Below, one piece after another: positions 25,201-35,812 of a stretch of 64,000 bases of DNA. The translations under genes and the position numbers were made by a program. Source of the DNA: Lojkania enalia (lineage: Eukaryota > Ascomycota > Dothideomycetes > Pleosporales). Location: NCBI GenBank assembly GCA_010094045.1, contig ML986664.1, forward strand, positions 62,001 through 126,000, written 5' to 3'. The notes beneath the pieces are model-generated. The model ran no database searches, was not told where the DNA came from, and saw only the letters and a program-made list of their open reading frames with translations. Numbering within the stretch: position 1 is the stretch's first letter; every line of letters begins with the position of its first letter.

Positions 25201-25635
25201 TTAATACTATACTAGAACGCGCTTATAAACTCTTAGATTACTAAGCTTAAAAAATAAGTAGAAATACTAACTAAGCGAAAATCGTATAAGAGAAAGTAGA
25301 TATAGTAGAATAGGATAATAGAATATAGTAAGAGATTAGTATAAGTAGCTACTAAAACCTTTAAAGCGCTTTAAAGCTTAAAAAAAGCTTATTATATAAA
25401 TAGATAAGAGAGGGTTTAACTAGGTATATAATAATATAGGAACTATAATAGAACTAGATATAATATATAAACGTATTAGATAGATAGATCTATCTCTTTT
25501 AAGTTAAATATAAGTACTTAGAATATTTTTTTAGATAATTCTAATAATAGTTTAACTAGTTAAAGCTGGTAGATTTAGAATACTAAGAAATTCTAGCTTA
25601 CTTAATAGGGTAGCTTACTTAATAGTATTTTACGT
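22278..25635 (+). mobile_element. pogo/Fot1-type DNA transposon P6 with a nested element
   Basis: The right end reads CTTACTTAATAGTATTTTACGT before TA (25636-25637); the left end ATATAGAGTACTATTAAGTA after TA (22276-22277) is its RIP-altered complement. The 3358 bp span includes nested element N (23369-24874); without N and its duplicated TA the element is 1850 bp, close to P4 and P5. The plus-strand transposase frame is split by N and resumes after it in the same region that reads continuously in P4 (about 17400-17500). The TIR sequence defines a third pogo family. Confidence 0.85.
23369..24874 (-). mobile_element. pogo-type DNA transposon N nested in P6
   Basis: TIRs of about 43 bp begin ACGTATTTTATAAGCGAG and end with their complement at 24874; TA is duplicated at 23367-23368 and 24875-24876. 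At 1506 bp it is about 350 bp shorter than the other pogo elements, so it is probably an internally deleted, non-autonomous derivative. The minus strand shows parts of a pogo transposase. It is less degraded than its host P6, consistent with later insertion. A truncated relative ends at 16270. Confidence 0.85.
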
Positions 25636-25679
25636 TATATATCTATATATATTACTTAATAGTAGCTCCTACTAGTATT

Positions 25680-26490
25680 AACTATAAGCGATTAATACTT
25701 CTCCTATATCTAATTACTATAAGAATTAGCTGTAAGTTTTAGTAGAAAGGGGCTTAATTAGACTATTTACTACTATATTAACTATTAAAATATATTTGAG
25801 TTATAATTAATTAAAAGCTGTTTACTTTTTAACCTAGTAATAGTAGATATTAATATACTTACTTTACTAGTAGTATTCTTTCTTCTTATTAAGCTTAATA
25901 GTTAGTAGATTATTAACGTAAAGTTTTAGGAGTTAAAGTAGTTTATATAATATACTTAGCTTAGTATAGAGTTAATAGAGTTATATTACTTTCTTAGTTA
26001 TATATATAATAGCTATATATTTAACTTCTATTATTAATATTATTACTAACCGTTTTTTAAATAATTAGTAGTAGATTATTCCTCTAAATAGTTTAAATAG
26101 ATATCTAGCTATTAAATTATAATCTTTATAGTTAGAATATAATAAATCTAAATAGTTTATAAGAGATACTTCTAATATATAAATAAAGTATTTAATTTGT
26201 ATTGTTTAAACTCTATTTAATACTAAGAATTTTATAATATAGTTATATATAATATAGAAATAATCTATAATCTATAATATATACTTATAGTATAAGCTTA
26301 TTAGATTACTATTAAAGCGTCTTAGAAAGGTAATATAATATATAATATCTAGTTAAATAAGATATATATAATATAGTAGCTTATTAATAACTAACTAATA
26401 TTGTTAAATAGTTTAGTATTATAGATATCTTCTTTAAAATAAGCTATAAATTTAATAGTTAAGAGATTAAACAATATATTATACTTATAA
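25680..26490 (-). pseudogene. Copia RT end and RNase H relic
   Basis: Minus-strand frames read YITFLRRFNSNLISLYYKY at about 26345-26290 (family pattern FLSRF-SNPTxxHxK) and IEVKYIAIIYITKKVI at about 26035-25985, the eroded STEAEYIALSxAxKEV motif of Copia RNase H. RIP stops interrupt the frame. The left end abuts pogo element P6; on the right it meets an inverted L repeat, so it is a fragment. Confidence 0.65.
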
Positions 26491-26710
26491 TAGTTCTCTT
26501 ACTAAAGTATTATTAGAGGGTAGATATTAAAATAATAGACTTTATAAATATTAGCGTTTATAGACTAGTTTTAATTAAAACTAGCTCTATTTAGATAGTT
26601 CTTCTTAAGAATATACGTCTATATACTCTACTAAATAAGTAATAATTAATATATTTTCTGCTACTCTATTTATTATAGTTTAATAAGTTATAAGCTTTTA
26701 GCTATACTTC
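26480..26710 (-). repeat. dispersed repeat L, copy L2, inverted, RIP-mutated
   Basis: The reverse complement matches L1 (22075-22270) and L4 (60289-60475): AGAAGAACTATCTAAATAGA, then a stretch in which AGCTAGTTTTAATT meets AATTAAAACTAGCT, then the ending CTACCCTCTAATA. It lies between two Copia fragments of opposite strand and so does not form an obvious LTR pair with either. Confidence 0.6.
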
Positions 26711-26869
26711 TAGCCAATAGTAAATTAGATTAATTATTATATTAATCTCTAGCTTACTATTATAACTATTTTTTAAAGTCTATACTTTTACTAACTAATA
26801 GATAGTTTAATAGTAGTATCTAGTTAACTAACTAAACTTAGCTTATACTACTAATATAGAACGCGATAC

Positions 26870-27860
26870 TATTATAGTAGACTATAAAAGAGTTATAAAC
26901 CTAGTAAAGGACGGTAAAAATATTTTACTATAAGAAGATGCCTTATACAACTAAATTATTAGTAAGACTACTAAAGATATTCTAGAAGAAGTATCTCTAC
27001 TACTTAAGCCTAGTAAGTTTATATACTAGAATCTACTACTACGTCTAAACGATATAGAATTATAGATAGTAAAACTCGCTAAATAAAGCGATTTTAAGAA
27101 TATTTAACGTACTAATAATATCTATAGAGTATAATATAACTAATAGTAGAAGAATTACTACGATTATATTAAGGATACCTTTATTATAAGTATTCTACTC
27201 GTTATAGTTTACTAAGAGATATTTAAAGGTCTATAATTATATAAGATAGTAGAAGTACTCTTTAATACTATTCTTAAATATTATAAAGAGTAAAGTTTTA
27301 TAGAGTAGTATACCTTTTAAACTAATTTCTTTAGCCTATATAGTAATTACTATAATAGTATATCTTAATTTACTAGTAAATTTAAAGCTAGTCTTATATA
27401 ATTAAATAATATTAACTTTAAGCTTAGTTCTAAAAATATTATATTCTAGTTTATTATTACTATTAAAGATTAATTTAAAACCTACGTATAGTAGTAGTAC
27501 TAGATTCTATATTAAGGTAGAGTTCTAGATATTAACGCTATAATTAATAAGATTAATAATAAATTATATTAAAAAGATCTAGTTAAAAAGATAATAGTAC
27601 TTTAAATATAGCTAAAAGATATATAGTAGTCTAGTAGTAATTAGTATAAAGGTAAGAGTAAGAATAATATTAAAACTAGGAATAAGCCTACTAATAGTAA
27701 GCCTATAAAAAGAAGATACTACTCTAGCTATTAATATAAGTATTTAGGGGGTAGACTAAACTACTAGTTTATATATCTAGAGAAGGTATTAAAATAGTTT
27801 TTTAATAAGGGCCTTAAATTAATATAAAAGTTAATCTAATTAATTTAATTAAACTATAAT
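26870..27860 (+). pseudogene. Copia-type gag relic (UBN2-like)
   Basis: The plus strand at about 27240-27420 reads through KIVEVLFNTILKYYKE, YTFQTNFFSLYSNYYNSI and FTSKFKASLI. This is the Copia gag pattern of a YxLWxxLxxxxY and LFSLKxxDYxSIxxFxxxFK helix pair. A basic, Ser-rich stretch follows near 27650-27700, and a region at about 27715-27750 (RYYSSY) probably stands for an eroded CCHC zinc knuckle. Stops are TAG/TAA. The strand is opposite to the Copia fragment at 25680-26490, so these are two different insertions. Confidence 0.55.
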
Positions 27861-28324
27861 ATAGTTTATAAGTAAGTTGTTAGTATAAGTAAACTATTAT
27901 TCTACTAGGATTTAAACAACTTAATTATAATAATTATCAAGTATATATATATATACTATAGAAAGTAATAGTCTATTAGATTATTTAATACTTACGCTAT
28001 TAATTTAACACGTTTAAGTATTATAGCTAGGCTATATATAGCGCTTACAGCTCTATTATAACTAGCTACTCTCTTATAGCTAAATACTCTAATTATAAGT
28101 TTTCTTATTAATCTACCCCTTAATATTATTTTAATTAATTATATTCTTACCTACAGCTTTTATTAGAATCCCCTATTTCTATAATTACTTTCTTTTCTAT
28201 TGTTTTTACTTTATTACTACTTTATTCGCTTACTTAAAACTTTTAATTTAATTAGCTATTAGCGCGATTAAATACGTTATTATTATAGCACCCTTTTAAA
28301 GCTAATTAAAGGCTATAATAATTA
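27861..28324 (+). repeat. unassigned RIP-mutated sequence with partial L repeat (L3)
   Basis: About 28060-28324 resembles 21850-22100 (L1), including a TTTACTTTATTACTACTTTA stretch and AGCACCCTTTTAAAGCT against AGAGCCTTTTTTAAGTAT. The rest (27861-28060) is featureless. Pogo element P5 is inserted at the right edge. Confidence 0.4.
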
Positions 28325-30173
28325 ACGTATTCTACTATTAAAGCAGCTAAACCATTAAAGCGGCCACTTTTTCTTAGCGTTACAAATATTATATATAAAC
28401 TATAATAAATCTATAATATAACCTTCTATTAATTTAATAAGAAGGTAGAATTGACCTTATCTTATAAGCGTATATATTAGGCTAGTTTAAGAGCGTATAA
28501 TGCGCTACTATAGCTTTTAATATATAACATTAACAACTTTCTACTCAACTTTATAGAATCGCGTTTTACCCTTATATACAACTAAATTGCTAGAAGCTTA
28601 TAGTAACCGAAGAATAAACAATTATATAATATATTCTTAACCTTAATTTATAAGGATTTATACTCTAACTATATAAGGTAGTAGATATAGTAGATAAACT
28701 ATTAGGCGTATATAGTAGAATATCTATAGAAAAGAATTAGCCTAAACGATTTATAGCGCGTATAAATAAGCTTAAAACAGCCTTTAATTAAGTAAAGAAT
28801 TATTAAAGAATAAAATAAGAGAATTTAGAGATTATTAATATATAGTTTAAGCTTATATAGAATACAATTGTAAAATATAGTATATATAATAATAATATCT
28901 ACAACTTTAATAAAATAGGCTTTTAGATAGGTATTATAAATACTATAAAGGTTATTATAGGTTTAAAATATTATATAAGGCCTACTCTTATATAGCTAGA
29001 TGATTATAAGTAGGTTATAGTTATTTAAAATATCTATACTACTGCGTACGCAACTCTACTATTTATTATTTATAAAGGACGCGTCTATATTTCTATAAAG
29101 TATAAAGAAGTAGGTATACTATATAATTGGAAAATTTCAGTCTCTAAGAACGGCTGGATAAATAATACGTTTAGTTTTAAGTAGTTAAAGTACTTTAATA
29201 AGTATATAAAGATGCGTTAGATAGAATTATATAGGCTACTTATTTTAGACGGCTATAAAAGCTACTTTAACTAGGAATTTAAAGATTACTATTTTATATA
29301 AAAAATTCTAATACTTTATATACCTTCTTATTTATTATATATACTTTAGCCTTTTAATAGAGTTTACTTCTTACTATTAAAGCTAAAGTACTTATAGTAT
29401 ATATAAAATTTAGTATACTAATACGTCTACTATATTAATAAAGAAGGCTTTCTTCTAGCCTTTAAGAACGCGTTTTTTAACGTATTTATATATAAGAACT
29501 ATTAAAAGGCCTTTAAAGTAATAGAAATTATTCCTCTAAACGTATAGGTTATATTAAATTACCTTAATATATAACTATATATCCTACTAGAACTACTTCT
29601 ATAAGAAGACTTCTAATAGTCTAAAACTCTAAGTAATATATATAAATTTAGGTTATAATTAATACTTATATAAAAGTCCTTTATACAATTACTAAAAGAG
29701 GCATAAGAAGGATTCTTACAGCTTATAAAAGGTGCTAAGTTAATGCTATATTAGAATACGCTTCTTTAAGCTTATAACTCTAAGCTTAAAAGGTAATTAG
29801 AAGAAGTAACTAAGCGTAAAACGCGTAAAAGAAAGTATATTCAGTATAGTAGTATAGTATTATATAGCGAGGGATCTTTATATATAGCTGCTGAAGTATC
29901 TATAAGCTCTTAGCTCTTTAAAAAGACTTATAGTGCTGATACTTAAGAAAGGGCTTAACCAGCTTAACGCTACTATAGTAACTATAGTAAGACTAGATAT
30001 AACGCTTATACGTACTAAAAGGATAGTAGGGAAAATTCTAAATTAGATGAAAGTATATTATATATAAGATCTCTTATTATTATTAAGTAAATTAACTTTT
30101 TATATATAGTATTTATTGTGCTAAGAAAAAGTAGCCGCTTCGATAGTTTGGTCGCTTTAATAGTAGAATACGT
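28325..30173 (+). mobile_element. pogo/Fot1-type DNA transposon copy P5, RIP-inactivated
   Basis: An 1849 bp element of the same family and length as P4. TIRs are ACGTATTCTACTATTAAAGC and the complement ending at 30173; TA is duplicated at 28323-28324 and 30174-30175. The plus-strand transposase relic aligns with P4 throughout and again retains a LILDGYKSYFN-like second Asp motif near 29230-29265. Both copies were mutated independently. Confidence 0.88.
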
Positions 30174-30199
30174 TAATATAAGTAATAAATCTTAATATT

Positions 30200-31559
30200 T
30201 CTAAATTCTGCTATAAATTATTATTAATTAAGCCTCTAGTTTATATATATTACTAGATGTTTTAGCTTCTTAGAGAGTAGTCTCTAGTATAGGTAGTATC
30301 AGTATATATAGCTTAATATTAAGCTTTAATAGTACCGCCTCTAGATTATATAATACTATTCTAGCGTTTTAAAAGCTTACGCGGATATTAGCTTCTATAA
30401 TTAATCGATTATAGGCTACTTTAAAGGCTAGAAGGAAGGTAGTCTTATTAATATAGTTAATATAATTGCGTATTAAAGCTAAGATTTCAGTACTATACGC
30501 GCGCTTTAATAGCGAGAAGTAGCTTATATTAAGTAGCTATAGTAGGTATAATAAATATAGCGGTATATAGAGATAGATAATTTTCTCCTTTTTATAGATC
30601 TCTTAAAACTCAAGTAAAACGTAGCTATTATAGCTGTTAATAACTAGTAATTAATAGGTATCTATCGTACAGCTCTTTATATACTAATTAAAGTATTTAA
30701 GCTAGGTAATACTAATCTTATTATTTATCTAGCTATTATTACTAGTTATAATCGCTTAATCGCCTAGTATATTATTACTCTTATATTAATAAGATAGGTA
30801 GTAGACGCTCTTAAAAATAATAAGTAGTAGGATTGTCTAGCTAATTATATTAATTGCTAAGATTATTATAGTCTATTTATAATTACGTGGCTGGATAGCC
30901 TTTATATAATAATTCTCTAACCCTATAATAACTAGCTAAGCTAATATATAGCCTATAATAAAGTCTATCTCGTCGAAATTATAGGTATTCTTATCTTAAA
31001 TTCTATACTTCCCTTTTATACCTTATAGAAGCTGGAACTACGCGTCTATAATTATTAGATTTTCGTATAGAGCTTACTACTAATTATAAGAATAGTTTAA
31101 TTAAGTTTTAAAGCGTTTAGTATACTATATAAAGTTTTAAGGCTAGTAGATACTAACTTAGCTAGTACTATACTTAGCTAATAGTCTATTTACTATAGCT
31201 TATACGCTGTTAATTATAGGTAGGAATCCTCGTAAATTCTAATTAAGGATATAGCTAATAAGTACCTCCTCTTTAGTCTTTATAAGTTTCTTTAAATTTA
31301 GCTTATAATTATATTATATAGCTATTCTAGCGTATTAAAAATAGAGAGTACTTTAAGAGTAGCGAAAAGTTGTTATAGTACTATTCTCGGTTAAAACTTA
31401 ACCTCGATTAATAGCTAAGATTATAAGAATAATATATAATTCTTTATAGGTTAATTATACGTTACTATATTAAGCTATTATACGTTAATCTAGGTAGGCT
31501 ATTAAAAGTTTAGTAAGGTAATAGCTTACTTATACTAATAGCTCGCTTATAAACTATAT
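30200..31559 (-). mobile_element. partial pogo-type transposon P7, RIP-inactivated
   Basis: Minus-strand translation at about 31000-30950 gives NTYNFDEIDFIIG, a clean pogo transposase motif with the first catalytic Asp preserved. The right TIR ends GCTCGCTTATAAACTATAT before TA at about 31560. I could not find the matching left TIR, so the left end is probably lost next to P5. The TIR sequence differs from the other families here. Confidence 0.7.
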
Positions 31560-31747
31560 TATATAATATATACTTTAGCTCCGTATAATATTTACTGTTC
31601 GAATACTAGCAGTTTTTCTTTTTATAGGCCTACTCTATCTATCTATATATTTATATACGTAGGCCTCTATATTATATATACCCTTATAGTACGTATATAT
31701 AATTACCTACTTTTTATCCTTCTCTATCCCTCCTATCCCCTTTACTC

Positions 31748-31836
31748 TGCTCCTCCTTCTGCTCCTCCTTCTGCTCCTCCTTCTACTCCTCCTTCTACTC
31801 CTCCTTCTACTCCTCCTTCTACTTCTCTTTCTACTC
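31748..31836 (-). repeat. 12 bp minisatellite encoding EEQK repeats at the Copia 3' end
   Basis: About seven 12 bp units read TGCTCCTCCTTC or TACTCCTCCTTC on the plus strand. On the minus strand the units are GAGGAGCAGAAG, that is Glu-Glu-Gln-Lys, in tandem. The three leftmost units on the plus strand keep CAG; the others have TAG, a visible RIP change. Confidence 0.85.
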
Positions 31837-31859
31837 CCCTATATACGCGTACGTATAGC

Positions 31860-32946
31860 ATCTTATATAATATCTAGTCTATCTACTAATATTTTAACCT
31901 AGATTATAAGCGTATTATATAAAATAAGAGTTTCTAGAACCTTATTTAACATCTTCTTTATATAGGCGTCTATAGGGTTATCTTTACTATTAATATATCT
32001 AATTTCTATAATCTCTCTTTTCTTATATAATTCTCGGATTAATATAATATTAATTATTAGTCTTTTCTTATTAGTTATACTAAGTTTAATAAGATAGTTG
32101 TATAGAGATTTTAAATCTATATAAATACTAATAGGAATTTATAGTAGCTATAAAGTTCGTATAATCTATTATAGTATTATACTAAGAATAATTGTACTAT
32201 CGAATCCTCCTACTATTTTATATAGTTTACTTACTAGTACAAAGCGAGTAATATATTTATATTTTATAGAATTCTAGTATATAATATTACTCTAAATTTT
32301 AAAATCGTTTCTAGATCCTATATAATACTCTATACCTAATATAATAAGATACCTAAATTATAAACTTAAATCTTTATTATTTATAAATAAACTATCTATA
32401 AAGATAAATAGCTTTATATAATCTAACTATAGTAGTATATATTTTAACCTCTAGTCTAGGTTATTAATCTACTATTAGATCTGTATATTAAACGCTTTAA
32501 TATTATTATATAAAAGTTCTATTATTTATATAGTTATTAATTAATTAAATATAGCTTTTAGTTAATAATATAATATAATATATACTCCTCGCGTATATTA
32601 TTTAATATATCTCTAAACTATATCTTTATTATTTAAATTAATTATATATAGGTTATTAGCCTACTCTTTCTAGATTAGGATAATATTATCTTATATATAG
32701 GTTATTAGCCTACTCTTTCTAGATTAGGATAATATTATCTTATATAAGGCGTATCTTCCTTCTATTAAAATCTAGAAGTTATTTATATAAAAGAACTATT
32801 TTTGGTTTTACGTAGAATATAGCTTTATAAAGTTCTTCTTCTTCTCTTTATACGAATTCTAGAATAACTATACTAAGAGTATTACCTATCTACAATCTAG
32901 TAATACTAAATACTATAGTATCTTCGTTTATAATTAGTAGATATAA
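31860..32946 (-). pseudogene. Copia relic K, RNase H end (left part of split host element)
   Basis: The minus strand at about 32125-31930 reads almost without interruption: YIDLKSLYNYLIKLS, then ITNKKRLIINI, RELYKKREIIEIRYI and NSKDNPIDAYIKKMLNKVLE. This is the C-terminal RNase H region of fungal Copia polyproteins (pattern YTDSKSLYDxLxKL, EKRLMIDI, REIxEIRWIxxxxNPADAxTK). More eroded pol sequence continues up to 32946, where gypsy element D is inserted after TATAA. The same element resumes at 56287 with its RT. Confidence 0.75.
32642..32739. repeat. perfect 49 bp tandem duplication
   Basis: Two adjacent identical 49 bp units (32642-32690 and 32691-32739), each containing GGTTATTAGCCTACTC, lie inside heavily RIP-mutated Copia sequence. 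Perfect identity implies that the duplication arose after RIP or escaped it because it is too short. Confidence 0.95.
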
Positions 32947-33279
32947 TATAATAGCCTCTATTTAGCTAGTTATAGGATAGGGTGATAACTAAGAGCGATT
33001 ATATACTGCGAGAGGATTATTCTTATAGGTTTATAATAGAAGTGTATAAGTAGAGTATACGAAGGATATTTAAGTTAACTATAAAGAGCTATAAAGGTTA
33101 GAGTTATAAGGTTATTAAATACAATTTAGTCTTTCTACTATTCCTCTTATTTAGCTACTTAGTTAATTAAGTAACTAAGCGTGTTATATATTCTATATTA
33201 GTATTATTCTATTAGTTATATAGAGTCTTAAATCTCTATTAGGTCTAGTATAGGGATCTTAAAAAGGGTATCTATAATA
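32947..33279 (-). repeat. 3' LTR of gypsy element D
   Basis: 333 bp, starting TATAATAGCCTC and ending CTATAATA. It matches 55949-56281 with mostly C/T and G/A differences. The adjacent polypurine tract marks it as the 3' LTR. Confidence 0.9.
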
Positions 33280-33360
33280 TTACCTCTCCTCTCTAAGCTC
33301 TCGGCCTAAGAGTTATCCCGTTCTACTCTAGTATATAGTAGAGTTAGTATACTATCTTCG

Positions 33361-34170
33361 TTGCTACTATATATATCTCTAATACCTCCTCTTTACTATT
33401 CTACCCTAGGTAGATACTTTTATGCTAATTATATAGACTGCTTAGGCGAGATTATTATACCTTATTCCCGGTACTCTTATAAGAGGCTAACTTATAAGGT
33501 AGATAAGAAGAAGACGCTTAAGAAGCTATATTACTTAGAATATCTTTATACCAGTATATATTTATTATATAATACTAACTATAATACTTAGGTTATATAT
33601 ATATTATAATCTTATACTATTAGTTCGTTCCTAATTCTCTCTAGTAGTAAAGTAGGATGCTAAAGTTGTAAAATTAGAGGAGGAGATTCGCCTAGTTTAA
33701 GAAGAGTTAGAATAGCTTCTTAATAAGGTAGTAGTAACTTATATAAAGATCTAGTATCTTTGTAAGATTTGTAAATAAGTAAAGTATAGGTAGATAGAGG
33801 GTTATAAACGTATGTAGGAGCAGTTTAAGAAAGAGGAAGAGGTAGATTATAAGGCGGACCTTCTTCTTAAAGCGGAGTTGCCTCCTATAATATAGCTAAT
33901 ATTATTTAATCTTACTACTCTATCTCTAGATTTTCTTTATAAGTTTAGTTTTTATAATATACTTATAATACTATAGGGCTAAAGTTTTCTTCTAGTTTTT
34001 AAGTATTATTCTATAAGTTCCTATACTCGTTTATTCCTAACTATTTAATTAGATAATACTACTTACTATTTTATATCTTATATCTCGTTATTTTCTTAAT
34101 CTTCTATTCCCAGTCTTCTCTATATACGTCTATATTATATACTACTAGTTTAGTATTCTAAAGTATCTTT
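33361..34170 (+). pseudogene. opposite-strand ORF relic in gypsy element D (coiled-coil region)
   Basis: The plus strand is opposite to pol. 33361-33591 is the only open frame above 60 codons in the RIP block (begins TTG; includes YIDCLGEIIIPYSRYSYKRL, followed by a KKKTLKK run). From 33656 another frame reads DAKVVKLEEEIRLV-EELE, YLCKICK, IEGYKRM-EQFKKEEE, DYKADLLLKAELPPII, then a Thr/Ser-rich tail to about 34170. Internal stops in this second part are TAG and TAA. Heptad-like acidic and basic runs suggest a coiled coil; a RIP-eroded Cys-rich segment before it is conceivable. The frame change between the two parts could be an intron or unrelated ORFs. Family not recognised. Confidence 0.4.
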
Positions 34171-34899
34171 TCTATATATATAATATAGAAGGTTAAATAG
34201 ATTTTAATATCGTAGGTAATTTAAGTTAATAATTTATAGGTAATATTTGTTCCTTAATCTTATATAGTCTAATTTTAATATATTCTAGTTTACTATATAC
34301 TTATTTACTTCGAATATTTTATTATAGTAGCTAAACTTTTTTTCTCTTTTTAAAGTAAGGTAGTTATTTATATTTCTTATTATAATATTTTTTATAGTAT
34401 ATTATAGGAATTAAAAGTCTTTCTTTAGTAAGTCTTATATTTACTAAATAATATCGATTTATTCCTATATTTATAGTACCTATAATACTATTTTAATTGG
34501 GGTATTATAGGTTTTTAGTTCGTATCTATAGTTTACTATAATTAATAACACTCTAGTTATACTATATATAGTACTATTATATACGAGTTATACTATTAGT
34601 AGTAGTATTATCTAATTATTTTATCTATAGTTAAAGTAGTATTATAGGTACTACTCTACTATTTAGTTTATTTATTCTATCTATCTATCTATTTACAGGT
34701 AAAATACTATAGATATTTTATACTTAATTTCTAGTAAGTTTATAATTATTTACTAAAACTTTAAAGTAAACTTAATATCTTAATATATAATTATTTTTTA
34801 TAGTACCCTATATTATATAATAATCTATTTTAAAAAGATGTTTGTAACTTATTCTACTAATAATACTTTACTATAGAGGATAAAGTAGATGTATTTTAT

Positions 34900-35604
34900 A
34901 AGTCTATCTACAATTATTATAATAGAGTTATATATCTCTCTTTTAGAGTAGTTTTTTAACTTTAGTAGCTTAATAATAAAATCTATAGTAAATTCTATCT
35001 ATAGTTTAGTTAGTATTTCTAAGTTTTATAATAGTCTATAAGATATATATCTATTAGGTTTATTCTATTAGTAATCTATATATTCTTATAATATATTCTT
35101 TACCTATTTTCTTACTTTAGAAAAGTAGAATTCCCTAAGGATTTATTCTAGTATTTTCTCGGTTTCTTAATATCTGTAGGTAGAAGCTTTATAGAATTAT
35201 CTAATAAATTCTTTTCTAACTTTAGCTAGTATATAGACTTAATTATAGATGTATAGTAGTTTATCTACCTATTCTAGCTCTTATTCTTAAAGTTCTTCGG
35301 GTATTCTATTTATCGCTAATCTAATTAAGGTTATCTAGCTTACTTCTTCTATAATAGTCGTTACTACAAGTTGTAGGTAGTTATATACTATACTCCTGTC
35401 TTATTACTTTTTTAGTAGTATAGCTATAGTTCCTTTTTCTTACTCATATTCTAGTAGTCTACTTAATATATCTACTCTTCGGTTTTATTTTCTACTAATA
35501 TAGATAATTTTAAAGTTAAACGTAGCTAGTTCTTATAACTATCTAACTTATCTAAAGGTAAGGGTTTTAATAGTAAGAAAGGTAGTAGGGTTCTTATAAT
35601 TATA
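34900..35604 (-). pseudogene. integrase relic of element D
   Basis: The minus strand at about 35020-34965 reads LTKL-IEFTIDFIIKLLK, the eroded integrase core motif W-xxxxMDFIxxLPK with the first catalytic Asp still present (IDF). More eroded integrase sequence lies on either side. The segment is cut at 35610 by insertion of element A. Confidence 0.7.
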
Positions 35605-35610
35605 ATAGAC

Positions 35611-35812
35611 TGAGAAGGTCTAAGGATATAATAGAATCAGATATAATAAGAATCTATTATTGTTAAAGTTAGAGAAAGAGAAGAGAAGGTATACGGTAGT
35701 AAGATACGTGTTATTTACTTACTTTAGTCCAGGCAGGTGCAGGGTCGTATAAGGGCAACTGCTATTATAGTATCGCAGGAACGGGACTAAGCTATAAACC
35801 GGGACTTTTGTA
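35611..35812 (-). repeat. 3' LTR of element A
   Basis: 202 bp, TGAGAAGGTC to GGGACTTTTGTA. Matches the other five LTRs of the A/B/C family at the same length. Confidence 0.9.

Noticed and set aside
33361..33591. Open frame of 76 codons in the AT-rich block as a host gene
   Set aside because: It starts with TTG, lies between the LTRs of gypsy element D and is surrounded by RIP-mutated sequence; it is treated as part of a possible opposite-strand retrotransposon ORF instead.
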